Part shown: positions 1 through 9,683 of the stretch, one piece after another
How positions within the stretch are numbered: position 1 is the first letter of the stretch
How the letters are laid out: the number at the start of each line of letters is the position of its first letter
Source of the DNA: Chondrus crispus
Lineage: Eukaryota; Rhodophyta; Florideophyceae; Gigartinales; Gigartinaceae
Direction of reading: 5' to 3'
DNA: 64,000 bases
Assembly: GCF_000350225.1 (NCBI RefSeq)
Contig: NW_005179270.1
Span: 1 to 64,000, forward strand
Position numbers and translations under genes: made by a program
The notes under the pieces: generated by a model
Databases searched by the model: none
The model's input: the letters and a program-made list of their open reading frames with translations, nothing else
Told to the model about the DNA's origin: nothing

Positions 1-138
1 AGAACAATCTGCTCCACCAACCTTCCATCGGCTCGCGCTACACACTCACTCAGGCCACACCCACGGCCGTGATGCGTATCTCTCGATTTCCTTCATCATC
101 TTTCGTACACAACCTGAATCCCGTGCCTTGTGCTTCAC
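1..138 (-). pseudogene. C-terminal continuation of the NB-ARC gene, beyond its stop
   Basis: Downstream of the TGA at 139-141 the minus strand still resembles the paralogue at 3.7-8.2 kb. In the same frame it reads CVRKMMKEIERYASRPWVWP, where the paralogue has SVRKFLSDMEDWAPGPWVCP. After that the match moves to another frame (LSECVARADGRLVE against LNECLHRAGGNMLE). One stop and one frameshift therefore separate this stretch from the open frame. It leads off the window edge, where WD40 repeats would be expected by analogy. Seen directly by translation; the pseudogene call is inference. Confidence 0.6.
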
Positions 139-2163
139 TCACCCATACAATTGAAAGTAAATCCCGGCATTACTTGCACCACAAAACGGTACACTCAGTC
201 GCGCAGCCCGCATCATCAAAACCATTCCATCCACTGCATCCTCATCTCCCCGTCCCATTCCCATCTTCCCGCTTCCTCTTTTCCCCTTCAAGTCTCTACT
301 CAATCCCTTCACAGCTTCCTCGTATTGCCAAACCCCGCCTCTCCGTATCACTGTCTTCACCCATCGCGCACTCAAAAATAGCCTCTTCAGCTCCTCTACA
401 TACCCACCCTGCTTCAAAACACGATATATATTCTCGAGAACATACTTCTCCCGTGCGCTCTTCCCCTCTCCGTCTCGGTCCTCACTCATCGCAAGCAACC
501 CTCCTCCTGCCCTGCACACATACGCCATCTTCTTATACCACTCTTCTACACCCTCCTTCTTCTTCGCTTCTTCCACCGCGAAATCGTGCGTCAGATCATG
601 CACCCGCAACCCACCACAATCCTTCTCATACTGCACTTCTACTAGTCCAACCCTTTCCATCTCCTTTGAACACCTTTCCGTCCGCTCCTCGTCCATCTCC
701 CACAAATCTCCAACCAAGCTCAAAGGTATCCGGTCTTGCTTCTTCATAATGCACAGACTCCGGTGCATCTTTCGAAACGAAAACTCATCAACCGTCTCCC
801 CACTCCTTCCCACATCCGACTCCAGGATATCTAGTGACGTATGCAATGTCCCATCCAACGACGAATATCCGTCCTTCGGACTCTCCCTGCGAATCGTGTT
901 ACGACTCTTCATCCTCGAAAGGTACGCCCCCCATGCTTCTGTTACTTCTCCCTCCCATCTTTCCCTCATGTACCTCACGCTCGTTCCCGCCACGTTCAGC
1001 GCAAGCGGCAATCCGCCACACATTTTCAGTATTTCACCCACGGCTTCCTTGCATCTCGCATCATCCACTTCCTCTCCATTTGCCTCACTCGCGTGCACAA
1101 GCATCTCAACTGCTTCTTTCCCTACCTTCTCCCTCGGCTCGAAAGCAACCCGCTCCCCAATCTGACGCAGCTCCTTATCCCTCGTGGAGTACAGTAGTCT
1201 GCTCCTTCCCCCGCTGCCCCCCGCAGTCTCAGCCAGAACAGACAACTTTTGAAGGATATTCGCGTCTATATCATTCACCACCCACACATCATCAATGATG
1301 AACAGGCACACATGACTACAAAACCACGCTTGTACCTTCGCTAACACCCTTTCAAACTCGCTCTGCTCTCGCATTTCCACAGCCGTCTGGTTCCCACCGG
1401 ACGCTTCCACAATCAGACACAGTTCTTCAATCAGCCGTCCCACGTTTCCATCTTTCCCCAACGACATGAAGTACACTCCTCCCGAGAACTCTGCCATAAT
1501 CTCAACGTCGTGCGCGATCGCTCGTAGAGCACATGTCTTCCCGACTCCGCCCTGTCCCACTGCTGTCGCACCCACTTGCTTGTTCCTATCTCTCCGTAGC
1601 ACAGCCGCTTTTAGACGCGACTCACACGTGTTTGGTAATCCATCGCTCCCCCGAGAATCAAGCTTCACACATATCGACGCAGGATTATGTTCGGCTCTTA
1701 TCGACGCCCTGAACATATTACCCGTGCCTCGTCTGATCGACTCGACGGCCGTGCGAGTATCGATGCCCGTGCTTGCTTGTACAATACGTTTGTGAAGGCG
1801 GTCCGCTTCTTGCTTTCGCTTCTCTAGGACTTCTCTATCTCCCATTGCAGAGGCGAACGCACCGAGTCTCGCTTTTGGGTCTTTCGACTCTTTCTGCAGC
1901 TCAGCGAAGGACTTCAATATGAAGCTTGAGATGTCCGCGATTTCACGTCGGAGCAAGCCCGTGTGCTGCGACGACGTTCCATGGATCGGCATGTTTTCAA
2001 GCTCCGTGATGTCTCTCTGCAAGTTGGTGTACGCGGTGAGCATTTCGGTAGAGAGCGTCTTGTTTCTCTTGTAGGCTTGGTGTCGAGCGATGAGACTTGC
2101 GATGAGGCGGACGACTTGCTCAGCCGGGCCGGTGAGGCCCAAGATACTGTATGGATCAGCCAT
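139..2163 (-). CDS. NB-ARC (STAND, NLR-like) ATPase, truncated at its C-terminus
   Basis: The 674-residue product is a signal-transduction ATPase of the NB-ARC class, which normally acts as a nucleotide-dependent switch in cytoplasmic sensing. Residues 1-150 are helical and charged without a recognised domain. The NB-ARC domain shows a P-loop GQGGVGKT at 203-210, Walker B LFIIDDVW at 287-294, RNBS-B-like RLLYSTRD at 322-329 and GLPLAL at 384-389. Further on, LRVHDLTHDFA looks like the MHD motif of the winged-helix region. The protein ends at FQLYG, where its paralogue runs on through a linker into WD40 repeats, and sequence past the stop still matches that linker, so this is probably a broken NB-ARC/WD40 gene. 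The start MADPYSIL is the first ATG of the frame. It is divergent from the copy at 3.7 kb. Whether the truncated protein is made cannot be told from sequence. Confidence 0.8.
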   Translation of the reverse strand: MADPYSILGLTGPAEQVVRLIASLIARHQAYKRNKTLSTEMLTAYTNLQRDITELENMPIHGTSSQHTGLLRREIADISSFILKSFAELQKESKDPKARLGAFASAMGDREVLEKRKQEADRLHKRIVQASTGIDTRTAVESIRRGTGNMFRASIRAEHNPASICVKLDSRGSDGLPNTCESRLKAAVLRRDRNKQVGATAVGQGGVGKTCALRAIAHDVEIMAEFSGGVYFMSLGKDGNVGRLIEELCLIVEASGGNQTAVEMREQSEFERVLAKVQAWFCSHVCLFIIDDVWVVNDIDANILQKLSVLAETAGGSGGRSRLLYSTRDKELRQIGERVAFEPREKVGKEAVEMLVHASEANGEEVDDARCKEAVGEILKMCGGLPLALNVAGTSVRYMRERWEGEVTEAWGAYLSRMKSRNTIRRESPKDGYSSLDGTLHTSLDILESDVGRSGETVDEFSFRKMHRSLCIMKKQDRIPLSLVGDLWEMDEERTERCSKEMERVGLVEVQYEKDCGGLRVHDLTHDFAVEEAKKKEGVEEWYKKMAYVCRAGGGLLAMSEDRDGEGKSAREKYVLENIYRVLKQGGYVEELKRLFLSARWVKTVIRRGGVWQYEEAVKGLSRDLKGKRGSGKMGMGRGDEDAVDGMVLMMRAARLSVPFCGASNAGIYFQLYG

Positions 2164-3688
2164 GGTGTCTGGGATTATGGGGCGTTGTTCGGATTCGAGT
2201 AGGTGGCGGTGGCAAAGCGGCGCTTGGTCTTGTCAATATCTCCCTCTCTCCGAATCTCTTTCTCTCTTGTTGTTGTTAGTCGTTGTTCGTCGTTGTTTGT
2301 CGTTCGTGGTCTTCTCGCAGAGGGGGCGGGGAAGGTTTGCTTCCACTCTTGGCGTTGCGAATATGTGCAGTACGTTCAGTGGGCTACAGCAATTTTAGGG
2401 CATGTGCCCGCTTGACAGTGATTTTCGGAGCGATTTCCTACATTCATTCGTCAAGGGAGAGGGCGGCGGTTGTGCGGATTGTTGCTGCGGTGTTGGCACA
2501 TCGTGAGTTTAGTAAGGGTGCTCTCGCGACGCACTGACAAGAATTTTACGACAGCAACGAGGCTGCAACGAGGGCTGCAAGGGACTCCAGGGAGGCGTAT
2601 GATACAGTGCTGTATTCCAGGGGCTTGTCCAGTCCATCGGTATTACAGTACAGTACTGCAACGAAAGCCGCAGGACGATACGAGTAAAGTTTACAGTACC
2701 CCCCCGGTGGGCACGTAACCCCGCCTGAAGGTCCCCCCAAGTCGAGTCACGCGCCGAGTGGGCAGCTGGACTTGTTGGACACCGTCGCGGCGTGAACCGG
2801 TCTGTGAGCTTTGATGGACAAGACAAAATGCTCGCCCACATGCGAAGTGACGCGCGACTGTCTCAAGCCATTCAGTGCCGCCAACCCGGCAGAGACGGCG
2901 CAGGTCGCCGAGAGACCCCAACACAGGGACGGCCGAGCGATGATTGCCCGCACGCGCTTGGTGGCGGAATGTCCCCGGATTCAGAAGCGTTGGTGCCAAC
3001 GCCAGCAAGACGGGCCGGGCGAGGACAGGGGTGACAAAGGGGGGGGTTTCAGGCAGGCGGCCGGCAGGGGTCCGGCAGTGGAAGCTGTCGGTGCGATCCG
3101 TAGGCGTGAATTTGTAAAAAGAATTACAGATATCCTAAATCAGTTGCCTCATGTTCCTATCAAAACCTTCTGTAATGCCCAAATCTGAATCACAGATTCG
3201 GACGTGTCCCTTCTGCTCCAGGCGCCAGGCATAAGAGTTCATGATAAAATGTGGCAAGTGACGGTTTTTTTCTAGGCATGTCTGGTGAAAAGGCCGTATC
3301 CTACCCAGTCCTTCACCGATTTTGACTTTTTAAAGCTCAATAAACACATAAAGCGCGCATATACTGTTGTGACAAGTGTGAGGGCCACCGATTACACGTC
3401 GGACACAATGCATAGATTTCCGCGAGCATCGATTGCCACGGACACGGATAACAAACGGGCACGGATAACGAACGGGCACGGTACCGCAAAGCAATGCAAA
3501 GCAGAAGAGGGACGAAGTCAGCGACTTTGAAGCATCGGGCAGGAGCTACACTCAGCGCCTTAGCATTAAGCGACCGTTAGCTTTTAGTTCAGCAAGCAAG
3601 TACTGTCAGTAACGGTTAGAGATGTGAGCAACACTAGCGGGTAGCGAGCAACGCGGTGACACTACATAAGCAAGCAGACTGTAGGTAG
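2164..3688. other. Intergenic region between the divergent NB-ARC/WD40 copies
   Basis: No convincing gene is seen on either strand. It should hold the promoter of the minus-strand NB-ARC gene. There is a GTT/GTC-rich stretch at about 2262-2305. The NB-ARC half that the plus-strand paralogue should have is not present here, so a deletion or rearrangement removed it. Confidence 0.5.
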
Positions 3689-3746
3689 CTAAGCGAAGGA
3701 GAGGAGACGCAACAGGGTCTGTCCTTTAGGGAAATGCACCGGGGGG

Positions 3747-5342
3747 TTGTGTGTGATGAAGAAGCAGGACTGGATTCCGGTGTCAGTGTTATGCGACTTG
3801 TGGGCGACGGAGGACACGGATGCTGCGAGTGCATATGTATTGGATATGAACAGGGTTGGGTTGGTAGACACTGAATACAGAGGTTGTGCTGCAGGACTTC
3901 GTCTACACGATTTGACGCACGAATTTGCGGTGCGTGAGGCGGAAGAGAATGAAGGGTGCATGTCTTGGTGCATGAAGTTAGTGAACAAATATTGCAGCGG
4001 GAGAGGTGTGATTGCGGCAGCAGTGGAAGGTGGGGGCTCGGATATGAGGGGGATGAGAGAGGAGTACGTAGTGGAAAACATTTATCGGCTACTGATGAGG
4101 GCGGAACGGTTCGAAGACGCGAAGGCTTTGGTGCTGAGTCCTTGGTGGGTGACGAAAATGTTGCAGTGGAAGGCGGTGCTGCAGTACGAAAGAGCTGTCA
4201 AAGACCTGATCAGATCTTGGAAAGACAGGAGCGGAAGTAAGGGCGAGGGCAAGGATGAAGTTGACAAGGACACGTTATGTGGAATGGAAATGGTGATGAA
4301 AGCTGCGCGTCTGAGTGTGCCGTTTTGTGACGAGAGCACTGGTGGGATATGCTTTCAACTCTACGCTCGTACAATGTACAAGAAGTTGTCACTGAAGAGC
4401 GTGCGAAAGTTCTTGTCGGATATGGAGGATTGGGCTCCGGGACCATGGGTATGTCCTTTGAATGAGTGCTTGCATCGAGCCGGCGGAAATATGTTAGAGG
4501 TGTTTACGGTCCCGGATCAATACAGAGAAAGGATGGGAAGATGGAAATGGAGAGTATCAGTGGGGTTAGAAGCGCATAAGGCAGTCATTGCATGCACGTG
4601 GAGGGATTTTCAAAGCGAGGTAGCAGTTTTAAAATTCTCTGAGGAGAAGCATGTCGAAGTCGTGTTCCTAAACGCCGATTGTGAGAGGGGGCAGATGTCG
4701 ATGCAGGGTGGCCACGTGAGTGAAACTGTGGAGCCGGGTACGTTGTGGCATGAATTCATGAGTCAGTCATCAGCCCCATCTACGGAAGCAGAAGAAGCAG
4801 AACAAGTACCAAATTTGAGCCATTCTGATGGGGGGCAGGTATTGATGCAAGATGGAGATATGAGTGAAACGATACGGATGGATACATCATTAGAGCAAAG
4901 TGAATCCATGAATGAGTCATCACGCCAATCTGCAGAAGCAGAAGAAACATGGCAAGGACGGCGTTTGAGCCGAGCAAGGCGATGGATTGCGAGAATTGAG
5001 AATTGTTTTGGGAAGGTGATAGAAACATGCATGCACTTAAGGACACACTCGCAAGTATATAGCACAAATTCAGGTCAGACCTCAAGTGCTAGCGCAAGAG
5101 GTGACCCCGTGCGGCTCGTTGGAGCATGTATGTGTGGAAGTGGAGAACGCGTAGCTGTTGGATACATTAATGGTACGGTAATGGTCTGGAGTGTGTCAGA
5201 AAAGAACGTCATCAACAAATTTCAGACAGCTAATTTTTGGGTGGCGAGTCTTGTTTTGAGCTCGGACGGGAAGCTATTAGCGTGTGGGGGTACTAACGGA
5301 AGTGTGCATGTATGGAGCGTAGATGATGGTTCAGAACTCTAG
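3747..5342 (+). CDS. Open segment 1 of the broken NLR-like gene (winged helix, linker, two WD40 repeats)
   Basis: This is the first long open stretch of the pseudogene (531 codons; the first ATG is at 3756). It starts in the winged-helix part (CVMKKQDWIPVS matches CIMKKQDRIPLS of the neighbour). A Ser/Glu-rich linker follows with two diverged copies of a roughly 50-residue segment (motifs MSMQGGHVSETVEP and VLMQDGDMSETIRM). Two WD40 repeats end at the TAG 5340-5342. If translated alone the product would have neither a nucleotide-binding site nor a full propeller, so function is doubtful. Confidence 0.6.
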   Translation: MCVMKKQDWIPVSVLCDLWATEDTDAASAYVLDMNRVGLVDTEYRGCAAGLRLHDLTHEFAVREAEENEGCMSWCMKLVNKYCSGRGVIAAAVEGGGSDMRGMREEYVVENIYRLLMRAERFEDAKALVLSPWWVTKMLQWKAVLQYERAVKDLIRSWKDRSGSKGEGKDEVDKDTLCGMEMVMKAARLSVPFCDESTGGICFQLYARTMYKKLSLKSVRKFLSDMEDWAPGPWVCPLNECLHRAGGNMLEVFTVPDQYRERMGRWKWRVSVGLEAHKAVIACTWRDFQSEVAVLKFSEEKHVEVVFLNADCERGQMSMQGGHVSETVEPGTLWHEFMSQSSAPSTEAEEAEQVPNLSHSDGGQVLMQDGDMSETIRMDTSLEQSESMNESSRQSAEAEETWQGRRLSRARRWIARIENCFGKVIETCMHLRTHSQVYSTNSGQTSSASARGDPVRLVGACMCGSGERVAVGYINGTVMVWSVSEKNVINKFQTANFWVASLVLSSDGKLLACGGTNGSVHVWSVDDGSEL

Positions 5343-5762
5343 GCTACGGTAGGCGGTGACTTCAGCCTCGCTGAAAGCATTGCGTTAAGCTCAAACGGGA
5401 GATTTTTGGTATCCGGGTCAGTTGATGGGAATATTCGGGTATGGGATGTGAGGGCAGGGTCACAGCTCGGGGCGACGATAACGGGGCACACGCGTAACGT
5501 GAGCAGCGTTGCCATACGCGGGGATGGAGGACAGGTGCTATCAGGGTCATTCGACAAGACAGTGCGACTTTGGGACGTGAAGACGGGGTCACAAGTCGGC
5601 AAGAGTATGACTGGACACGGAGCCGGGGTAACGAGCGTCGCAATGAGCAAGGACGGAAAACGGGCAGTATCTGGGTCACCGGACACGACCATACGGCTCT
5701 GGGACCTTGAGACACAGTCACAAATCGGGAACGCGATGACTAGGCACACCGGTAGTGTGTAC
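5343..5762 (+). pseudogene. WD40 segment 2 between the in-frame stop and the insertion
   Basis: Read in the same frame as the upstream segment, this stretch encodes three WD40 repeats (GNIRVWDV, KTVRLWDV, TTIRLWDL) and the start of the next (RHTGSVY). It is closed upstream by TAG 5340-5342 and downstream by a stop created at the edge of the 431-bp insertion. Confidence 0.7.
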
Positions 5763-6193
5763 TAAGAGAGTTATGCGTAACAGGGGGGCAGACGACGTCA
5801 GACGTACAGAGCGATTGATTGGTGTGAGGCAGGACGGGCAGGGACAGAGCAGGGTAGAGCAGAGCGGAGCAGAGCGAGGGCGAGAGCAGAGCAGAGCGAG
5901 GGCGAGAACAGGTACTGTGAACGGAGTAGAACGGGTACTCGGTTGTCTTTTTATTCAATGGGGACAGTCATTCAGAGTTGGTTATATACTCTTTACTAGG
6001 CTAGAGTATTTCTTAACTTGCTTATCTTCATACGACACGTAAGGTGTCTGTAGCAATTTGGACAAGTTGAGTCACTAACCATTTGGACAGGTTGAGTCAG
6101 TAACAATCTGGACAAGTTGAGCCAGCAGCAAGTGACATGCAACAAGCTCAGTATTGCATGTCCATAAATATGACAATGGTAGTCATATTCATA
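5763..6193. mobile_element. 431-bp insertion in the WD40 gene, flanked by TGTAC duplications
   Basis: TGTAC occurs at 5758-5762 and 6194-6198. Removing the stretch between them plus one copy (436 bp) restores the WD40 frame (HTGSVY joined to SVAMNTDG). A 5-bp duplication fits an LTR retrotransposon remnant or a small DNA element. The ends are not TG...CA and I see no clear terminal inverted repeat. The insert holds a purine-rich stretch at 5820-5915 and three 25-bp tandem repeats near its right end. Confidence 0.6.
6054..6128. repeat. Three tandem 25-bp repeats
   Basis: Units 6054-6078, 6079-6103 and 6104-6128 share the core TTTGGACAAGTTGAGTCA with a few substitutions. They lie inside the insertion that splits the WD40 gene. 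Confidence 0.85.
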
Positions 6194-8241
6194 TGTACAG
6201 CGTCGCGATGAATACAGACGGGACCCGAGCTTTATCAGGATCAGATGACAGGACATTGAGGATGTGGGACGTGGAGATGGGATGGAAGGAGGATGCAGCC
6301 AAGACCAGTCACAGTGCGGCAGTGACGTGCATTTCAGTTAGCGAAAACGGGAAACGTGTTGTGTCGGGTTCGGAGGACAGAACGGTTCGGACATGGGACG
6401 CGCAGAGCGGTAATGAAATTGGGAATCCGATGCCCGTTCCCAGGGCAGCTGTGCTAAGTGTGGCGATGAGTGCGAATGGAAGACGTGCGATTTCTGGGTG
6501 TGATGATGGATGGATTCGCTGCTGGGATGTGGGAACGGGATCTCAGCTTGGGGAGGCGAAGGCTGGGGACGGGAGTCGTGTGAACAGCGTTGCGATCGAC
6601 GGGGATGGGAGGTTTGCTCTCTCTGGATCCGAGAACCGCAGCGTGCAAGTTTGGGATGTGGAGAGGGGATTACGATTGCGGAGCTTGCTATCGGACCATA
6701 CGAGTGGAGTGTGGAGTGTTGCGATGAGCTCTGACGGTACACGTGCGATATCTGGGTCAGGTGACGGCGAAGTGCTACTATGGGACACAAAGTCGGGATC
6801 AAGAGTGGGGGACAGTAAGAGCGGGCACAGCGGTGGTGTAGAGAGCGTTGCGATGAGTGCAAACGGGAGACGAGCGATTTCTGGCTCCAGCGATGGGACG
6901 ATAATGTTTTGGGACGTGGACACCGGGTTGCAGGCTGGCGAAACATTCCAAGGTGATGGAACTCCAATTGAGAGCGTCGCAGCATCTGCGAACGGGGGGA
7001 TGGCGGTGTCTGGTTGTTCTAACGGACGAGTCGTGATCTGGAACGCGGAAAGTGGGTCGCAAGTAGGAAAGGCAATGACTAGGCATACTGAATCGTTGTC
7101 GAGTGTTGCAATAAGCGATGATGGAACTCGTGCCGTATCACGGTCTGAGGACAATGCTGCGGTTGTGTGGGACACAAAGACGCAGACGCAAGTCGGACAA
7201 ATACTGACTGGCCACACAGACTGGGTTAGGAGCGTTGTTATGAGTGGGAACGGAAGTTTGGTGGTGTCAGGGTCGGACGACAAGACCGTACGGGTCTGGG
7301 ATGTGAATACGGGGTTGCAGGTCGGCGAAGCAATGGCTGGCCACACAAGTGATGTAAGTTGCGTGGCAACAAGCTCTGATGGGAATCATGCAATCTCGGG
7401 TTCATATGACGGAAGCACCCGGATATGGGATCTGAAGAAGGGTTTAGAAGTCACCACAACCGGACACACAGGCCCGGTACGATGCGTTGGGATCAACACT
7501 GACGGAAGTCGTGCGGTCTCTGGATCATTTGACAACTCGGTGTTGGCTTGGGATGTGGAGACCGGGCTACGTGTCGGGAAAGCGATGATTGGTCACACTC
7601 GACCGGTGTGGAGCGTTGCCGTAAGCTCCGATGGACGACGTACTGTATCTGGTTCGAAAGACGGAAGCGTTCGTGCTTGGGATACAGAGAGCGGGGCACA
7701 AATATGCAGAGCCTTCCGTGGACATGAAGGATGGGTGTGGAGCGTTGCGATAAGCGCCGATGGGGAATGGGCGGTATCTGGGGGAGAGGACAAGACAGTG
7801 CGGCTTTGGGACTTGCAGGCTGGAGCACAATCCGGCAAGGCACTTACCGGACACACGGAAGGTGTCCGGAAGGTAGCGATCGGAGCAGACGGAGGACGCG
7901 TTATCTCAGGGTCTTGGGACGATACAGTTCGAGTGTGGGATGTGGCCAAGGGCACTTGCGACAAGATCATGACCGACATCGATTGGCAGAGGGCCTGCTT
8001 TCGTTCGCTGGTGATAGAGAATGATGCCAGCGTCAGCATCATGCCTACCAGGGAGGTGCGGGATATATACTGTGATGACGAAAACAAGATCATGTACCGT
8101 CGCCACGATGGTGTGGAAGTTGTTCTGGCACGATTCGACGTCGCAGTGGAGAAAGCCGTGTTTCACGTCGATCATCGACGTGGGATTGTGGGTGTCGGTC
8201 TTAGAAATGGCATGGTAGCTATCTTGAGGCTTGTACGATGA
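6193..8241 (+). CDS. Open segment 3: WD40-repeat protein of 14 repeats
   Basis: From the ATG at 6193 this frame is open for 682 codons. It holds repeats 6-19 of the array, from RTLRMWDV to DTVRVWDV, in units of about 42 residues with the usual GH...V.SVA...DG...SGS.D..VR.WD pattern. A C-terminal part of about 90 residues without WD signature follows, ending ILRLVR. Several repeats are close copies of one another. The ATG lies at the edge of the upstream insertion and corresponds to the middle of a repeat, so it is probably an accidental start in a pseudogene, although gene predictors may call this a stand-alone WD40 protein. Confidence 0.6.
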   Translation: MYSVAMNTDGTRALSGSDDRTLRMWDVEMGWKEDAAKTSHSAAVTCISVSENGKRVVSGSEDRTVRTWDAQSGNEIGNPMPVPRAAVLSVAMSANGRRAISGCDDGWIRCWDVGTGSQLGEAKAGDGSRVNSVAIDGDGRFALSGSENRSVQVWDVERGLRLRSLLSDHTSGVWSVAMSSDGTRAISGSGDGEVLLWDTKSGSRVGDSKSGHSGGVESVAMSANGRRAISGSSDGTIMFWDVDTGLQAGETFQGDGTPIESVAASANGGMAVSGCSNGRVVIWNAESGSQVGKAMTRHTESLSSVAISDDGTRAVSRSEDNAAVVWDTKTQTQVGQILTGHTDWVRSVVMSGNGSLVVSGSDDKTVRVWDVNTGLQVGEAMAGHTSDVSCVATSSDGNHAISGSYDGSTRIWDLKKGLEVTTTGHTGPVRCVGINTDGSRAVSGSFDNSVLAWDVETGLRVGKAMIGHTRPVWSVAVSSDGRRTVSGSKDGSVRAWDTESGAQICRAFRGHEGWVWSVAISADGEWAVSGGEDKTVRLWDLQAGAQSGKALTGHTEGVRKVAIGADGGRVISGSWDDTVRVWDVAKGTCDKIMTDIDWQRACFRSLVIENDASVSIMPTREVRDIYCDDENKIMYRRHDGVEVVLARFDVAVEKAVFHVDHRRGIVGVGLRNGMVAILRLVR

Positions 8242-9021
8242 GCTGGTGGGCGACGGGTGAACGTTCTGGAGGCGTTAATAGCATAACCATAGTACAGAAT
8301 CTGACTCTCCTGGTCCATAAAGTGGACGCGGTGCACGTTAGTGAGGCGAGTGTCCATGGCACGGACAGCGTAGCGGACGGTTGTAGAGAACGCGACCAAA
8401 CCGGGGCCAGAGACGTAGATCAGAGGAGGACGACCCGATGCATCCCGATCGTCGCTCCCCCGCTGTGCAGAGCCTTCATCATTTCGTTCTTATCTTGATC
8501 TCGTCGTCGCCGGTCGTTTGAGAATCCGTTGCATTCGCCCGCGATGATGCCGACGGAGGCTCTCCCTCCGTGTCAACGCCCCGCCCGCCGCTCGCGCCAC
8601 GCCGCGCCGCCGCCGGTAGGGTTGCACGTTGCCGTGCGCCGCTGGCGTGCAGGTGTCCCGGCCGGCGGGGTGTTGACGTCGGCCGGCGTCGCGCCCCGAG
8701 CGCCCAAGCGCCGGCGTTTACCGCGGCGAAACCCGTCCTTCGTTCGGCGCAGTCGGCCAGGCGCGCCACCCGGGCCGCTACGCGCGTCCCTCGCAAATCC
8801 ATCGGCGCGATGCGCGGCCGTCGCTGCCGGCCGCCTTGACCACGGTCGCGGCCGCGGCGCTCATTTTCCTCCGCCTACCCCCTCGCGCGCGTATGCCTAG
8901 CACCGACGCGGGCACCGACGCGGTTACCTGCGTCGGAAGTGGGGCCGACGTTGCCGCGTTTGCCGAGCTCCTGCGCTACGCTGGTGGCGCCCGCGGAGAT
9001 CTCCAGCCGGGGCTGGAGGTA
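8242..9021. other. Intergenic DNA, GC-rich in its second half
   Basis: Nothing recognisable. The part from about 8530 to 9010 is strongly GC-rich and is open in several frames on both strands. That is expected from base composition, and none of these frames resembles a protein. Confidence 0.4.
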
Positions 9022-9080
9022 CAGCGATGGCGCTGTCATGCGTGTACTACGTGTACCGCACGTGTATGGCTCTCATGACA
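9022..9080 (-). repeat. Fragment of a Copia-type LTR
   Basis: Read on the minus strand from 9080, it begins TGTCATGAGAGCCATAC and continues with ACGTAGTACACGCATGACAGCG, which resembles the start of the LTR of the Copia element at 25-30 kb. No 3' LTR end is found to the left, so only the LTR start is present. Confidence 0.6.
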
Positions 9081-9117
9081 CGCAGACAGGGCACGCAGAC
9101 AGGGCACGCAGACAGGT
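9079..9117. repeat. Three tandem copies of a 13-bp unit
   Basis: The unit CACGCAGACAGGG occurs three times head to tail directly beside the LTR fragment. The last base of the third copy differs. Confidence 0.85.
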
Positions 9118-9347
9118 GGTGTCGTGAATCTGAAAATGGTTGAGATTTTGACGTCTTTTCTGAAAATGAAACCGGTACATGAAAACCAGTGACATTAAGA
9201 CACTTGTCGCATTCCCTAGTGCAAGTGTGGGTTTATTTATCCAAATTTCCAGGGGTGGACCACTGCCATAGCGCAGGACGGGCGCCAATGACTCACACCG
9301 AGTCGTGATAAGGCAAATGGCGGCGACCACTCCGAGAAACTGCGCTC

Positions 9348-9504
9348 TGTCATGAGAGCCATACGTGCACACGTAGCACACGCATGACAGCGCAATTAGA
9401 TCATCTTTATTCACCACCGTCTCACTGATCCCTCCCATTCCCTTACAGTATAAGGTAGAGACACGATAGGCATCAGTAAACGGAGGCATCGATCTTGCAC
9501 CACA
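9348..9504 (+). mobile_element. Solo LTR of the Copia family, with target-site duplication
   Basis: The stretch begins TGTCATGAGAGCCATAC and ends CATCGATCTTGCACCACA, matching both ends of the LTRs of the Copia element at 25.2-30.1 kb. It is flanked by CGCTC on both sides (9343-9347 and 9505-9509). Removing it restores a local motif CCGAGAAACTGCGCTCCTAC that occurs again at about 9556. It is a clean solo LTR left by LTR-LTR recombination. Confidence 0.85.
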
Positions 9505-9547
9505 CGCTCCTACTACTACCTACGCTCCTACTACTACCTTCGTACCA

Positions 9548-9683
9548 CTCCGAGAAACTGCGCTCCTACTACTACCTTCGTAGTACGGAGTGGTCGCCGC
9601 CATTTGCCCTATTCGTAGCCTACGAATAAGGCAAATGGCGGCTACGAAGTTCGTAGGTAGGAGCGCAGCTTCTCGGCGAGCCA
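9548..9683. repeat. Long imperfect inverted repeat (hairpin)
   Basis: The left arm contains GAGAAACTGCGCTCCTACTA and later CCGCCATTTGCCCTATTCGTA. The right arm contains TACGAATAAGGCAAATGGCGG and GTAGGAGCGCAGCTTCTCGG, their near-exact reverse complements, with only 3 bases (GCC) at the centre. The same arm sequence (AAGGCAAATGGCGGCGACCA and on) is also at about 9310-9347. It may be a fold-back element or MITE. Confidence 0.75.

Larger units (their letters stand above)
3689..8241 (+). pseudogene. Broken NB-ARC/WD40 (NLR-like) gene lacking its nucleotide-binding domain
   Basis: Homology to the minus-strand NB-ARC protein begins near 3689 and covers the winged helix with an MHD-like LRLHDLTHEFA and the following helical part. 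A linker and about 19 WD40 repeats follow, each ending in a motif such as GSVHVWSV, KTVRLWDV or DTVRVWDV. Four lesions are visible. The NB-ARC domain is absent. The frame holding FREMHRG (3725-3745) changes to the main frame at the G run 3741-3746. An in-frame TAG stands at 5340-5342, with WD40 sequence continuing in the same frame on both sides. A 431-bp insertion at 5763-6193 splits the fifth-to-sixth repeat junction. The last part is a non-WD C-terminal segment of about 90 residues. Intact relatives would be sensors whose WD40 propeller binds the ligand. Confidence 0.8.

Noticed and set aside
1..1300. Plus-strand frames rich in Ser, Pro and His across the NB-ARC gene
   Set aside because: Antisense shadows of a minus-strand gene with clear NB-ARC motifs.
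8479..8900. GC-rich open frames on both strands (up to 123 codons)
   Set aside because: High GC depletes stops. The translations are Arg/Ala/Pro-rich without motif and overlap each other.
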